Numbered from the stretch's first letter, positions 23,352 to 32,230 are shown. The stretch is 38,424 nucleotides of DNA from an uncultured bacterium (GCA_938038265.1 CALHRC010000189.1:1-38424); one strand, 5' to 3'. Translations and numbers: made by a program. The notes: a model not told the origin generated them from the letters alone.

Positions 23352-25853
23352 ATGCAAGCTCTATCTGACAAACCGGTAGTAAATGTCCCGGCTCCGGCGG
23401 GTACTTTGATTATATCGAGCGGTTCAATCGCTGTAACTTTAGTAATCCTGCAGAAAGGGCAGGCCAGTATCCGTTACCTTTCTCCAACCGAGCCTGAACA
23501 GATCACCGATTCCCGCTATTTCTATTCACTACAGGCTCCGGCTATTCTAGGTGCGTCAGCTCTCGTTGGAAATGGGGTCTATTCTTCTTATATTGTCTCT
23601 GAGGCAGATTCCGTTATTTCCTGTTATGCGACAAGCCGTGATCACCTGCTCAAAATTTTTGCTTCCAAGCCCAATATTGCGGTTTTGTTCCTGCGTTCGC
23701 TTTTAAAAGAAGTAAGTGAGCTGCAGGGGCGTATTAAAATTGCGCAGGAAACAAAAGCACACCTTGCCAACCTGGTCAATGGCTGTGCGCTTGGTTTTAC
23801 TGCGCTTACCCCGGAATTATTTTCAGCAAATAAGCTGGCTTTTCAGGATGAAATAGTATTACAGGCGCGCGAAACGGTTCAGGCATTTCAAGAGTCTGGC
23901 GGAGTCATCCCCAGTCCGCTTTCTGTCGCCTTTTTGAATGCCGGTCATGCGTCACTGTTAGGTGAGCAGGTGGATGAAGATGCCCAGCAGGTGACAGACA
24001 CTGATTTTGAGCTGGTCCGACGTCTGGTGTCGCTGCCACCCGAATTGCTGGCTGCCATGGCACAACGGGATCCTGCGATTTTTATGCTGGCGGGTGAAAA
24101 AATGGCCGGGCGTTATGACCAACTGTTCAGTCAAATGGTGCAATTACAGGAAGCCTGTGCGGATATAGCTCGGGTCTGTTTTGAAGGTGATGGATCGTGG
24201 GTGGAACGTCTGGCCCTGCAGACGGATATGTTTGAACAGAAAATTTCTTCAGCAGATGTGCGCGATATCAGAGCCCTGGTTGAATTTTTCCGGCACGGCG
24301 CTGAAGAAGCGCGTAAACGTTATTTTCGTCTCTGGGGGGTGGATGCCCCTGCTCCAGCTGAGGAGTCGTGGGGTAAGATTGTCAGGTTCGCTTCAAAGCC
24401 CATGAAGGAAGCCAGACCTGCGGTAGAAACCAGCGAGGCCGCACCGGCGACGGGCTCTAGTCGCGATCTGACGGAAATCAAAGATGCTGCCCGTAAGATT
24501 ATCATGTGGTCCGGGCTTGGCGAAGAAAAGTACAAAGCCTATGTGGAGCTGTATGGTAAACTGAAGAAACTGCATAATCCGCTCGATCCTGACGATGAGA
24601 GCCGTAAGATCCGCCGCCAAATGAACAATATGTTCTGGGATATCTATGAGGCGGTATTACTCAAGCATTTGCGAACCAAAGAAAAATTACCTTTGGTCGC
24701 GGAACTGTTTTTAAACTTAGGTTATCTCGAAGAAGATCTGTTAGATGAAGAACATCTGGTTTTTCTGTTAGATGCCGCGCGGCAGAACAAAATGCCTTAT
24801 ACTAAATACCCGATACACACTGCAGTCGAATGGTTTACGTTGATTTATGAAAAAAAAGTTCCAACGAGTATCGATGAGTTAGGGCTTACTTTTTTTGAAA
24901 CCCTGCGCCAAGATCCCGATAACAAAAACAAAGGCTGGCGCCGCGAGAGTGATTTGCCCCCTGATCTGAATTCAGGCGAGGCGCGTGTGAAACATGAGCT
25001 GCGTAAAGTGTTTATCACCCAGACAAAGCTTACGTCAGGGCAGATCATGAGCTTTCTTAATCCGCTCAATCGCTATATGATTACGCAGAATATCCATAAT
25101 GCATTAGTGACCAAAGCCAAGCTTGGTGAGAATATCGATAAGCTGCTTAACGTCGATTTCAGTGCCTTCCACCGCGAAGTATTATTTACCGATGAGAAGC
25201 ACGGCATTAACCGGGAATTTATTCAGGTTGAGGTTATCCCCAATTTTATCTTGACACCTATTGCGGGAACCCAGTTTCAGTTTTGGCAGGATAGGGAAGG
25301 GAATGACCGGATGTCGCGCGGTCGTCTGGTCTGTCCCATCCTCGCATTTGCTGACCTCTACTCTATTTTGTTAATCGCGACAGCCCGCTATCGCTGGGAA
25401 AGTCTGAAAACCCAGTTAGGTCCCGACTGGAACAATATTTCTGTTTCTTCGCTTACTGCCGACTATACCGACTATGTACAGTTCTTGCATAAAAACAAAG
25501 AGCTGAGTCCCGAAATGAAAGAAAAAGTGGCTACCGAACTTAAACGACACCGCGAAGACTGGCAGCGTTTTGCGCATGATTACTCAGTGTATCTTAAATA
25601 CGAATCGGAAGGCACACAGCGGCTGAATAAGGTTATCCGGCGTATTTTAACCAAACACATTCCCTTCAGAAAAGAGATCCGCGAAAGGCTGATCAAATTG
25701 CCCGCTTATGCGGATGTAGTGATGAAATCAACAAATATCCGCCGTAGAAAGGCTGCCGAATTGCGCCCCCGTTATCAAAAATACGAACGGGATATTGGGC
25801 GTCTGCCGGATGAGCTGGCTTATACACTGAAATTCTATAATATGGAGTTTTGA
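23352..25853 (+). CDS. Large protein with a degenerate cyclic nucleotide-binding-like domain
   Basis: 833 residues from ATG 23352. The first 135 residues read as a CRP-type beta-roll followed by a C-helix (LLKIFASKPNIAVLFLRSLLKEVSELQG). In the phosphate-binding cassette the conserved Gly-Glu and Arg are missing: the corresponding stretch is LGASALVGNGVYSSYIV. So it may not bind cAMP/cGMP in the usual way. The remaining 650 or so residues are mostly helical and charged (for example LKKLHNPLDPDDESRKIRRQ, YTDYVQFLHKNKELSPEMKE) with no domain I recognise and no membrane helix. Large proteins of this layout occur in spirochaetes; their function is unknown. Confidence 0.7.
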   Translation: MQALSDKPVVNVPAPAGTLIISSGSIAVTLVILQKGQASIRYLSPTEPEQITDSRYFYSLQAPAILGASALVGNGVYSSYIVSEADSVISCYATSRDHLLKIFASKPNIAVLFLRSLLKEVSELQGRIKIAQETKAHLANLVNGCALGFTALTPELFSANKLAFQDEIVLQARETVQAFQESGGVIPSPLSVAFLNAGHASLLGEQVDEDAQQVTDTDFELVRRLVSLPPELLAAMAQRDPAIFMLAGEKMAGRYDQLFSQMVQLQEACADIARVCFEGDGSWVERLALQTDMFEQKISSADVRDIRALVEFFRHGAEEARKRYFRLWGVDAPAPAEESWGKIVRFASKPMKEARPAVETSEAAPATGSSRDLTEIKDAARKIIMWSGLGEEKYKAYVELYGKLKKLHNPLDPDDESRKIRRQMNNMFWDIYEAVLLKHLRTKEKLPLVAELFLNLGYLEEDLLDEEHLVFLLDAARQNKMPYTKYPIHTAVEWFTLIYEKKVPTSIDELGLTFFETLRQDPDNKNKGWRRESDLPPDLNSGEARVKHELRKVFITQTKLTSGQIMSFLNPLNRYMITQNIHNALVTKAKLGENIDKLLNVDFSAFHREVLFTDEKHGINREFIQVEVIPNFILTPIAGTQFQFWQDREGNDRMSRGRLVCPILAFADLYSILLIATARYRWESLKTQLGPDWNNISVSSLTADYTDYVQFLHKNKELSPEMKEKVATELKRHREDWQRFAHDYSVYLKYESEGTQRLNKVIRRILTKHIPFRKEIRERLIKLPAYADVVMKSTNIRRRKAAELRPRYQKYERDIGRLPDELAYTLKFYNMEF

Positions 25854-25895
25854 GGGAACAACCCAAGCCTTGTTTCAAAAATCCCCAGAACTTAG

Positions 25896-25985
25896 GATGG
25901 GGAATTCCCTACCCCATAATATCCCCCATGAGATAAGTTCTTAGTAACTAAAACCCTATAGCCGCCACGATCTACTCTGCTTAAA
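25896..25985 (+). repeat. Composite intergenic repeat R1, copy 3
   Basis: P1 (GATGGGGAATTCCCTACC, 25896-25913) is followed by CCCCCATGAGATAAG, the inverted repeat TTCTTAGTAACTAAAA and CCTATAGCCGCCACGATCTAC, in the same order as copy 1. A decayed P2-like stretch (TTTCAAAAATCCCCAGAAC, about 25872-25890) precedes P1. It follows the stop of the cNMP-like gene. Confidence 0.68.
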
Positions 25986-25991
25986 AAGTAC

Positions 25992-26133
25992 GCAGGTAGG
26001 TTACCCAAGGCCGTGGTTTCAGGGTTGTCATTTTTGGCATGCTTTTTGCTGGTAATTACCTGCTTAATTCATGTTAAGCAAATCCCTGTAGTTTTCTCTC
26101 TCCATCTCCCGGCTTTGGGGCCGGGATTTTTTT
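25992..26133 (+). ncRNA. Candidate structured small RNA or structured 3' region
   Basis: Three stems and a terminator lie in a row. GCAGGTAGGTTACC (25992-26005) pairs with GGTAATTACCTGC (26051-26063). TGCTTAA-TTCATG-TTAAGCA is a perfect hairpin at 26061-26080 that shares three bases with the previous stem, so the two compete. The last is the rho-independent terminator at 26107-26133. CAGGG (26031-26035) can also pair with CCCTG (26084-26088). No reading frame is supported, and no match to SRP RNA, RNase P or tmRNA cores is visible. It could instead be the untranslated end of the preceding transcript. Confidence 0.35.
26107..26133 (+). terminator. Rho-independent terminator
   Basis: A perfect 7-bp stem TCCCGGC / GCCGGGA with a 6-base loop (TTTGGG) is followed by seven T residues. 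It separates the upstream cNMP-like gene or the candidate RNA from the nrdJ promoter. Confidence 0.85.
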
Positions 26134-26249
26134 ATTAAAAGCAATTGACGGGGTTATTGGCAAATACAATCTGCTCCCCCGCAGTATTTGGCTGTGGCGT
26201 TGTTTTGGGATGTTATATACCGACTGGTGTACATAAATTAACCTAATAC

Positions 26250-26278
26250 TTGACTGCAGGTTATGAGTTATATATTAT
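26250..26278 (+). promoter_or_regulatory. Sigma-70-type promoter for nrdJ
   Basis: TTGACT (26250-26255) and TATTAT (26273-26278) are 17 bases apart, each one base off consensus. The leader is about 110 bases with one small hairpin (GAGG-CGTCCA-CCTC near 26296-26309) and ends in GGGAGGG before the ATG. An AT-rich TTATATATTATATCATAA stretch covers the -10 region. I do not see a B12-box or cobalamin riboswitch core. Confidence 0.6.
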
Positions 26279-26395
26279 ATCATAATGCGACATAATGAGG
26301 CGTCCACCTCTTAGGTTGCGGGCGATCTGGTCGTTATATAAAATAAGACAACTGGGCAATTAAATCCTACTTTAAGTTTTGGGAGGGCAGAGGCC

Positions 26396-29300
26396 ATGAA
26401 GGTAACCCGTTTATTCACGCGCGACAAAAAAGATATCTATGAAGATATTCTATTTGAGAAGCGCACATCAAAAATTACCAATCCGGACGGCAAAGCCGTT
26501 TTTGAAGCGGGGGATGTAGAAGTTCCCTCGTTTTGGTCGCAGGTTGCGACGGATATTCTAGCACAAAAGTATTTTCGCAAAGCTGGTGTGCCCCGGTTTA
26601 CTAAGCGGGTGCCTGAAGAAGGTATTCCCGAGTGGTTACAGCGCAGTGTACCCGATGAAGAGGCCCTGTCCAAGCTACCACCGGAAGAGCGTACTACCAG
26701 AGAGACATCCGCCCGCCAAGTAATGCACCGCCTGGCCGGTACCTGGACTTACTGGGGTTATAAATATAAGTATTTTCACACAGAAGAGGATGCCCGTGCG
26801 TTTTATGATGAGCTTTGCTATATGTTGATGCACCAGATGGCAGCGCCTAATTCTCCCCAGTGGTTTAATACTGGCTTGTTTTGGGCTTATGGTCTTGACG
26901 GCCCTTCACAAGGGCACTATTATGTGGATCCTGATACTGGGCGGTTGACCAAATCTAAAACTGCGTATGAGCACCCACAGCCCCACGCCTGCTTTATTCA
27001 GGGGGTTGAAGACGATTTAGTAAACCCAGGTGGCATTATGGATCTCTGGGTCCGCGAAGCCCGCCTCTTCAAGTATGGTTCCGGAACCGGTAGTAACTTT
27101 TCCCGTTTACGTGGCGAAAATGAATCGCTTTCGGGGGGTGGCAAGTCGTCAGGCCTGATGAGCTTTCTGAAAATTGGCGACACGGCTGCTGGCGCGATCA
27201 AGTCAGGGGGTACCACCCGTCGGGCCGCCAAGATGGTGTGTCTTGATGTCGATCATCCAGATGTTGAACAGTTCATTGACTGGAAAGTAGTGGAAGAAGC
27301 TAAAGTGGCTTCCCTGGTCGCCGGTTCCAAACTAATTAAGAGGGTCATGAAAGAATTGTTGGCTGCCTTGCGTGGTTGCACGGAAACACCCTCCTTATTA
27401 GATCCGCGTAGTAATGCCAAATTGGCAGCAACACTCAAAAAAGCCCGGGCCGCGTTTATTCCCGAGAGCTATATCCAGCGGATTATCGAGCTGGCCAAGC
27501 AGGGTTATACCGAAATTGAGTTTGAAGAATATGACGTTGATTGGACCAGCAAAGCTTACCAGACGGTAGCCGGTCAGAACAGTAATAACTCCATCCGACT
27601 GACTAATGCGTTTCTAAAGGCAGTTGAGGAAGATCGCCCGTGGGAGCTCATCCGTCGGGTTGATAAAAAAGTAGCGAAAGTCGTACCAGCACGCGAGCTG
27701 TTTGAGCGCATGAGTTATGCGGCATGGTCCTGCGCTGATCCGGGGGTACAGTTTGATACCACGATCAACGAATGGCATACCTGTCCGGCGGATGGTCGTA
27801 TTAACGCCTCTAACCCGTGCAGCGAATATATGTTCCTCGATGACACCGCCTGTAACCTGGCCTCACTCAATCTAATGAAATTCTATGATGAAGAGCGCAA
27901 CCGCATTGATCTGGATGCTTACCGCCACGCAATCCGCCTCTGGACTATTGTATTAGAGATCTCGGTGCTTATGGCTCAGTTCCCCTCACAGCGGATTGCC
28001 GAACTGTCGTATAGGTTCCGTACACTTGGCTTAGGCTATGCTAACCTCGGTACCTATCTAATGGTATCGGGGATCCCCTATGCGTCGCAACAGGCCTATG
28101 CCCTGACAGGCGCCCTAACTGCAATACTGACAGGTGTTGCTTATAAAACTTCAGCTGAAATGGCTGCCGAGCTGGGGCCCTTCCCCGGTTATGAACGAAA
28201 CCGCGAACATATGCTGCGGGTCATACGCAATCACCGTCGGGCAGCTTACAGCGCACCTAATGAAGAATATGAAGGTCTGAGCATTAAGCCAATGGGGATC
28301 AATCCCCGTTATGTTGCTGAAGATATACTGGCGGCTGCCCGTACCGCATGGGACGAAGCTCTGTCTTTCGGGGAGCAGTACGGCTACCGCAACGCGCAGA
28401 CCACGGTAATTGCTCCTACCGGTACTATTGGTCTGGTAATGGACTGCGATACTACTGGTATTGAGCCTGATTTCGCTTTAGTGAAATTCAAAAAACTGGC
28501 TGGTGGTGGTTATTTCAAAATCATCAATAAGTCAGTGCCGCTGGCCCTGAAAAATATCGGTTATTCTAAAGACCAGATCCAGAAAATCGTAGAGTACGTG
28601 GTGGGAACTGGGCATTTCAAAGACGCGCCGTATATCAACACAGAAAGCCTCAAGTTGCGCGGCTTTACCGATGAAATCCTCGAAACCCTTGAACGCAATT
28701 TGGTAACCGCGTTTGATCTTACTTACATTTTCAACCGGTACTCGGTCGGTGATGCTTTCCTTGAAAATAATCTCAAAATTCCCCGGGAAGTGTTTGAAAA
28801 ACCCGATTTCAATTTGCTCAAACACCTCGGCTTTGAACCAAAAGAAATTGATGCTGCCTCTGAAGTTATCTGTGGCACCATGATGATTGAGGGAGCCCCA
28901 TTTTTGCGCGAAGAACATCTCTCGATTTTCGACTGTGCCAATAAATGCGGCAAGAGGGGCCAACGTTACATCCCCTACAGCGCTCACCTCTATGTGATGG
29001 CAGCGGCCCAGCCTTTTATTTCTGGGGCAATTTCCAAAACCATCAATATGCCCCATGAAGCTACTGTAGAGGATGTCAAAAACGCCTACCTGACCTCCTG
29101 GAAGCTCATGCTCAAGGCAAACGCACTGTACCGCGATGGCTCAAAATTGTCGCAGCCCTTATCGGCAATCGGAGAAAGTTTGTTTGATTCTATTGACGAC
29201 GCCGATGAAATTAGCGCCCTTAGCTCGGCGCCTGCCGTGGCCAAGGCAGAAAAACTGGCTGAAAAAATTGTCACCCGCTATATTGGCCAGCGTCGTCGCC

Positions 29301-29938
29301 TGCCAAACCGCCGCGGTGGTTATACCCAGAAAGCGGTTATCGGCGGGCACAAGGTATTTCTGCGAACCGGTGAATACGAAGATGGCACCCTCGGCGAAAT
29401 CTTCCTCGATATGTACAAAGAAGGGGCCGCTTTCCGTAGTATGATGAACGGCTTTGCCATTGCGATTTCTCTTGGCTTGCAATATGGCGTGCCGCTCGAA
29501 GAATTTGTTGAGGCTTTCACTTTCACCAAGTTTGAGCCCAATGGCCCGGTAATTGGGCACGATCGTATCAAGATGGTCACTTCCGTTATGGATTTCATCT
29601 TCCGCGATCTAGCAGTAAATTATCTCGGCCGTGACGATCTCGCCCAGGTGCCCGCAGAAGCACTGCTACTGGAAAAGCCTGTCAGGGAAGAAAATGACCA
29701 TTTTAAGACGGATGAATTTAGCGAAGGTGAGGCGTATCTTGATAGGTCTTTCAGTGTATCCGCAACCGCGACAAGTACTAGAAAATTGAAACCGCAAGTC
29801 ACACCAGAGCAGTTGGCGGAAGCGCGCGCTAAAGGTTATGCCGGCGAGCCCTGCCCCGAATGTAACTCACTTACGCTGGTGCGTAATGGCTCCTGCCTCA
29901 AGTGCGAAACCTGCGGCGCAACTACCGGTTGTAGCTGA
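26396..29938 (+). CDS. nrdJ: Vitamin B12-dependent ribonucleoside-diphosphate reductase (class II)
   Basis: 1180 residues, reducing ribonucleotides to deoxyribonucleotides with adenosylcobalamin and without need of oxygen. Active-site cysteine C199 (HACFIQ) starts the core, and the NPCSEY motif supplies N473, C475 and E477 of the radical site; AGTGSNF-like [13 protein letters not shown] and [19 protein letters not shown] are typical of NrdJ. The C-terminus ends in a zinc-ribbon-like cluster ([10 protein letters not shown]...CLKCETCG), the cysteine tail that takes electrons from thioredoxin or related donors. A strong promoter and the GGGAGGG ribosome site precede it. A single-gene class II enzyme fits an organism that meets variable oxygen. 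Confidence 0.96.
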   Translation: MKVTRLFTRDKKDIYEDILFEKRTSKITNPDGKAVFEAGDVEVPSFWSQVATDILAQKYFRKAGVPRFTKRVPEEGIPEWLQRSVPDEEALSKLPPEERTTRETSARQVMHRLAGTWTYWGYKYKYFHTEEDARAFYDELCYMLMHQMAAPNSPQWFNTGLFWAYGLDGPSQGHYYVDPDTGRLTKSKTAYEHPQPHACFIQGVEDDLVNPGGIMDLWVREARLFKYGSGTGSNFSRLRGENESLSGGGKSSGLMSFLKIGDTAAGAIKSGGTTRRAAKMVCLDVDHPDVEQFIDWKVVEEAKVASLVAGSKLIKRVMKELLAALRGCTETPSLLDPRSNAKLAATLKKARAAFIPESYIQRIIELAKQGYTEIEFEEYDVDWTSKAYQTVAGQNSNNSIRLTNAFLKAVEEDRPWELIRRVDKKVAKVVPARELFERMSYAAWSCADPGVQFDTTINEWHTCPADGRINASNPCSEYMFLDDTACNLASLNLMKFYDEERNRIDLDAYRHAIRLWTIVLEISVLMAQFPSQRIAELSYRFRTLGLGYANLGTYLMVSGIPYASQQAYALTGALTAILTGVAYKTSAEMAAELGPFPGYERNREHMLRVIRNHRRAAYSAPNEEYEGLSIKPMGINPRYVAEDILAAARTAWDEALSFGEQYGYRNAQTTVIAPTGTIGLVMDCDTTGIEPDFALVKFKKLAGGGYFKIINKSVPLALKNIGYSKDQIQKIVEYVVGTGHFKDAPYINTESLKLRGFTDEILETLERNLVTAFDLTYIFNRYSVGDAFLENNLKIPREVFEKPDFNLLKHLGFEPKEIDAASEVICGTMMIEGAPFLREEHLSIFDCANKCGKRGQRYIPYSAHLYVMAAAQPFISGAISKTINMPHEATVEDVKNAYLTSWKLMLKANALYRDGSKLSQPLSAIGESLFDSIDDADEISALSSAPAVAKAEKLAEKIVTRYIGQRRRLPNRRGGYTQKAVIGGHKVFLRTGEYEDGTLGEIFLDMYKEGAAFRSMMNGFAIAISLGLQYGVPLEEFVEAFTFTKFEPNGPVIGHDRIKMVTSVMDFIFRDLAVNYLGRDDLAQVPAEALLLEKPVREENDHFKTDEFSEGEAYLDRSFSVSATATSTRKLKPQVTPEQLAEARAKGYAGEPCPECNSLTLVRNGSCLKCETCGATTGCS

Positions 29939-29968
29939 AAAAACAATGTCAACAGGGGGGATGGCTCC

Positions 29969-31519
29969 TTGAATAGAGTTCTGTTCCTTCTGGCAACGGC
30001 GACACTTGTGGTCGCCGTTTTTTATTGCCAGCCCCATAAAGAGTTTCGCGGCGAAAAACTTGAAACCGGATATTGGGCTCTCAGAAAAGGCGAACGACTG
30101 GCGCGGGAAAAATGTTCTACTTGTCATCTGGCGCCTGAACCCGGCGAGCTTGAGCAATATACCTGGGAATATATGCTCGCCTACATGGGGCTGTATTTTG
30201 GGATCGGCAGTGAAAATCGACTTGCGTTTGATGAAGGCTTTCTAAACCACTACCGCCTGCGGACTGCTCTGCTCACCCACCAGAAGACAGTCGGGATTGC
30301 CGGTTCGCTTGCCAGAGAAGAATTTTATGCAATACGCAATTACTACCTGGCAAAATCAAATACATCCCCCCCAGCACTCTTACCAGAATTTCCAGTAGCG
30401 TCATTTTTCGAAAGTAATGATCTCAAAAAATCCACTGTTGCTGCCGTATCACTTCTGAAATACCAAGAAGGAAAACTATATATAGGTGATGCGGCAAATC
30501 CAGCACTAGAAATTCATGATCTCATATCAGGCATAAGAGAGCGAATGCCAGCCGATAGCCCGCCGGTCTCCGTAAGGTTTGATGAACGGGGCCCCTATGT
30601 CACCTTGATTGGTGATTTATTGGGGACAGCACCCGCCGTGCGCAGCGCTGCGCTAACCCGCATAGAAGGTAAACGCTTGCGTCTGCTTGCCGGGCAGCTA
30701 ACACGCACCGCCGGCGTTTTGCTAACCGATATTGATAGTGACGGTTGTATAGATCTGTTAAATCCGGGCTTTGGCGCCCCTCTCTCAGGTGGTATTTACC
30801 TAATTGCCGGTTTTTGTCGGAAAGCAATAAGCGAGCAAGTCTTGCTCCAGCGCGATGGTGCTGTCGCCGTCGAGCCATTCTCGCTGTTCGGTAAACCAGG
30901 TTACTTGTTGGCTTTTGCCAATGCCCGTGAAGGGTTAACTTTTCTGGCTTTTGAAAATGGCAAACCTGAGTTTCGGGATCTGTTGCAGCTTCCTGCGACA
31001 ACGGGCTTGACTGCTATGAAACTGGCAGATTTTTCGGGGGATGGTAAGCTGGAAATCTTACTTACCGGCGGCGATAATGCCGATGCCGGGCCATATAACT
31101 CCATTAAGCCCGCTATGGGTGTTCGCATCCTGGAGGCCAGTTCCGGTGTTGTCGAGGAAAAATATTTTTTTCATTATCCCGGTGCCTTTAATGTAGCCGT
31201 GGGGGATATCAACCGCGATGGTAGGCAAGATTTTGTCGTGGTCAGTTATTTCAGTGACCTGCGCAAAGCAGAACCAGATGACGCACTGTTGTTTCTAAAC
31301 GAAGGTGAATATCAATTCCGGATTCTACGTCTGCCTGCAACAGGGAGATTTTCTACAGTTGAGATTGCAGATTTAAACCACGATGGTTGGCCAGATATTC
31401 TTTTAGGAAGAGCAGAGTTGCCGTATGAACAAAGGATTGGTGTTGAGATCCAGAAGCGTGAATTCCCAGCAAGGCGAAGTGCCATCCTCCTCTTAAGAAA
31501 TACCGGCCGTATGCAATGA
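29969..31519 (+). CDS. Exported CxxCH and FG-GAP/VCBS repeat protein, possible lipoprotein
   Basis: 516 residues starting with TTG, with AGGGGGG nine bases upstream. The N-terminus is hydrophobic and ends in C20 (TLVVAVFYCQP), compatible with a loose spirochaetal lipobox. C49-S-T-C52-H53 is a c-type haem-binding signature within a small helical domain (to about residue 125). The rest is a beta-propeller with at least four calcium-binding-like loops: DIDSDGCID, DFSGDGKLE, DINRDGRQD and DLNHDGWPD. A haem domain joined to an FG-GAP propeller suggests an envelope electron-transfer or sensing protein. Its relation to nrdJ, 30 bases upstream, is unclear. Confidence 0.8.
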   Translation: MNRVLFLLATATLVVAVFYCQPHKEFRGEKLETGYWALRKGERLAREKCSTCHLAPEPGELEQYTWEYMLAYMGLYFGIGSENRLAFDEGFLNHYRLRTALLTHQKTVGIAGSLAREEFYAIRNYYLAKSNTSPPALLPEFPVASFFESNDLKKSTVAAVSLLKYQEGKLYIGDAANPALEIHDLISGIRERMPADSPPVSVRFDERGPYVTLIGDLLGTAPAVRSAALTRIEGKRLRLLAGQLTRTAGVLLTDIDSDGCIDLLNPGFGAPLSGGIYLIAGFCRKAISEQVLLQRDGAVAVEPFSLFGKPGYLLAFANAREGLTFLAFENGKPEFRDLLQLPATTGLTAMKLADFSGDGKLEILLTGGDNADAGPYNSIKPAMGVRILEASSGVVEEKYFFHYPGAFNVAVGDINRDGRQDFVVVSYFSDLRKAEPDDALLFLNEGEYQFRILRLPATGRFSTVEIADLNHDGWPDILLGRAELPYEQRIGVEIQKREFPARRSAILLLRNTGRMQ

Positions 31520-31551
31520 AATAGTGCAAACCAAGAAGCAGAATTTTTAAG

Positions 31552-31575
31552 ATAACTATGGAACTCCATAGTTAT
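31552..31575. terminator. Inverted pair of the CATAGTTATG element, possible terminator
   Basis: ATAACTATGG (31552-31561) and CCATAGTTAT (31566-31575) form a perfect 10-bp stem with a 4-base loop AACT. It lies 33 bases after the stop of the FG-GAP gene. There is no T-run on the plus strand after it, so function as a terminator is uncertain. It is built of two copies of the iterated element. Confidence 0.4.
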
Positions 31576-31727
31576 GGTGGGGAATTCCCTATCAGGCACC
31601 ATCCGACAGGTGGTGTCGGAAGGGTATGTTTGTGGTTAAAGCTCACGGATAGGTTTTTCCCCATTTGTTCAGGAATTCCTGAACAGAAATTTTCACTATA
31701 GTATGGAATTCCATAGCATAGTTATGG
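31576..31727. repeat. Cluster of P1, P2 and related palindromes
   Basis: P1 (GGTGGGGAATTCCCTATC, 31576-31593), the hairpin CCGACA...TGTCGG (31603-31619), the perfect 20-base P2 TGTTCAGGAATTCCTGAACA (31666-31685), the palindrome TATGGAATTCCATA (31702-31715) and CATAGTTATG (31717-31726) stand one after another. Three of the four types are centred on GGAATTCC. No gene is seen here. Confidence 0.7.
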
Positions 31728-31732
31728 AACTC

Positions 31733-31830
31733 CTGAACAAAGCAAAGCCCGGGGGTAGTGCAGGACTGGCAGCTTGCGGTTAAACTTCGAGCGGACTGCG
31801 AAAAGCGGTGCCCCCTATGCACCTCTTTAT
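31733..31830 (+). repeat. GC-rich structured repeat R2, copy B
   Basis: CTGAACAAAGCAAAGCCCGG, then a GACTGGCAG block, matches copy A after its P2 element. The 3' half (GAGCGGACTGCGAAAAGCGG) matches copy C (GAGCGCCTGGCGCGAAAACC). The hairpin GGTGC...GCACC lies at 31807-31823. From here to the tRNA (31831-31960) I see only a hairpin around 31872-31892 and no clear promoter. Confidence 0.45.
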
Positions 31831-31960
31831 ATCGACTTGCTCTACAGAAACCCTCAAACAATGTATGGGGTTACGAGCGTAATATATTCGTAAAAACCTT
31901 GCTGAGGTGTCTTGATTCCCAATCTTGACTCGATCTGCTGCCTGCGGATGCCATAACTAT

Positions 31961-32032
31961 GCCCCGGTAGCTCAATGGATAGAGTATCGGTCTCCGAAGC
32001 CGGTGATGCAGGTTCGATTCCTGCCTGGGGCA
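31961..32032 (+). tRNA. tRNA-Arg(CCG)
   Basis: A complete cloverleaf: acceptor GCCCCGG with CTGGGGC (one G-T pair), D-arm GCTC...GAGT, anticodon stem TCGGT/GCCGG with two G-T pairs and loop CTCCGAA (anticodon CCG), and T-arm GCAGG-TTCGATT-CCTGC. The discriminator is A, and CCA is not encoded. The iterated element (31952-31961) reaches its first base. Confidence 0.96.
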
Positions 32033-32077
32033 CAGATTCGTCCCATAGTTATGGCTTTAAAGGCATAACTATGGCTT

Positions 32078-32230
32078 TAAAGCGAGATCGGGGGAGCCGA
32101 AAACGCCCAGCACGGCGGCAGGGTTGAGCGCCTGGCGCGAAAACCGGTGGCCCATAAGGGCCAGCCGCCGGGCGGTGCCCGCAGGGCAGGGCGGTTGAGG
32201 CCGGGGGCGGCTAGCCCCCGCCCTACTTTT
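32078..32230 (+). repeat. GC-rich structured repeat R2, copy C, ending in strong hairpins
   Basis: After two copies of the iterated element, each followed by the block ATGGCTTTAAAG, a GC-rich stretch shares blocks with copies A and B. It contains TGGCCC-ATAA-GGGCCA (32148-32163) and GGGGGC-GGCTA-GCCCCC (32203-32219), the latter followed by TTTT. This could end the tRNA-Arg transcript. An open frame runs through it (from 32147), but its sequence is low-complexity and not protein-like. Confidence 0.45.

Noticed and set aside
26140-26395. Cobalamin riboswitch before nrdJ
   Set aside because: No B12 box or conserved core sequence was found by eye, so the class of the downstream enzyme alone does not justify the call.
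31552-32230. CRISPR array or integrative element at tRNA-Arg
   Set aside because: Repeats are not evenly spaced, there are no cas or integrase genes, and no duplicate of the tRNA 3' end was found.
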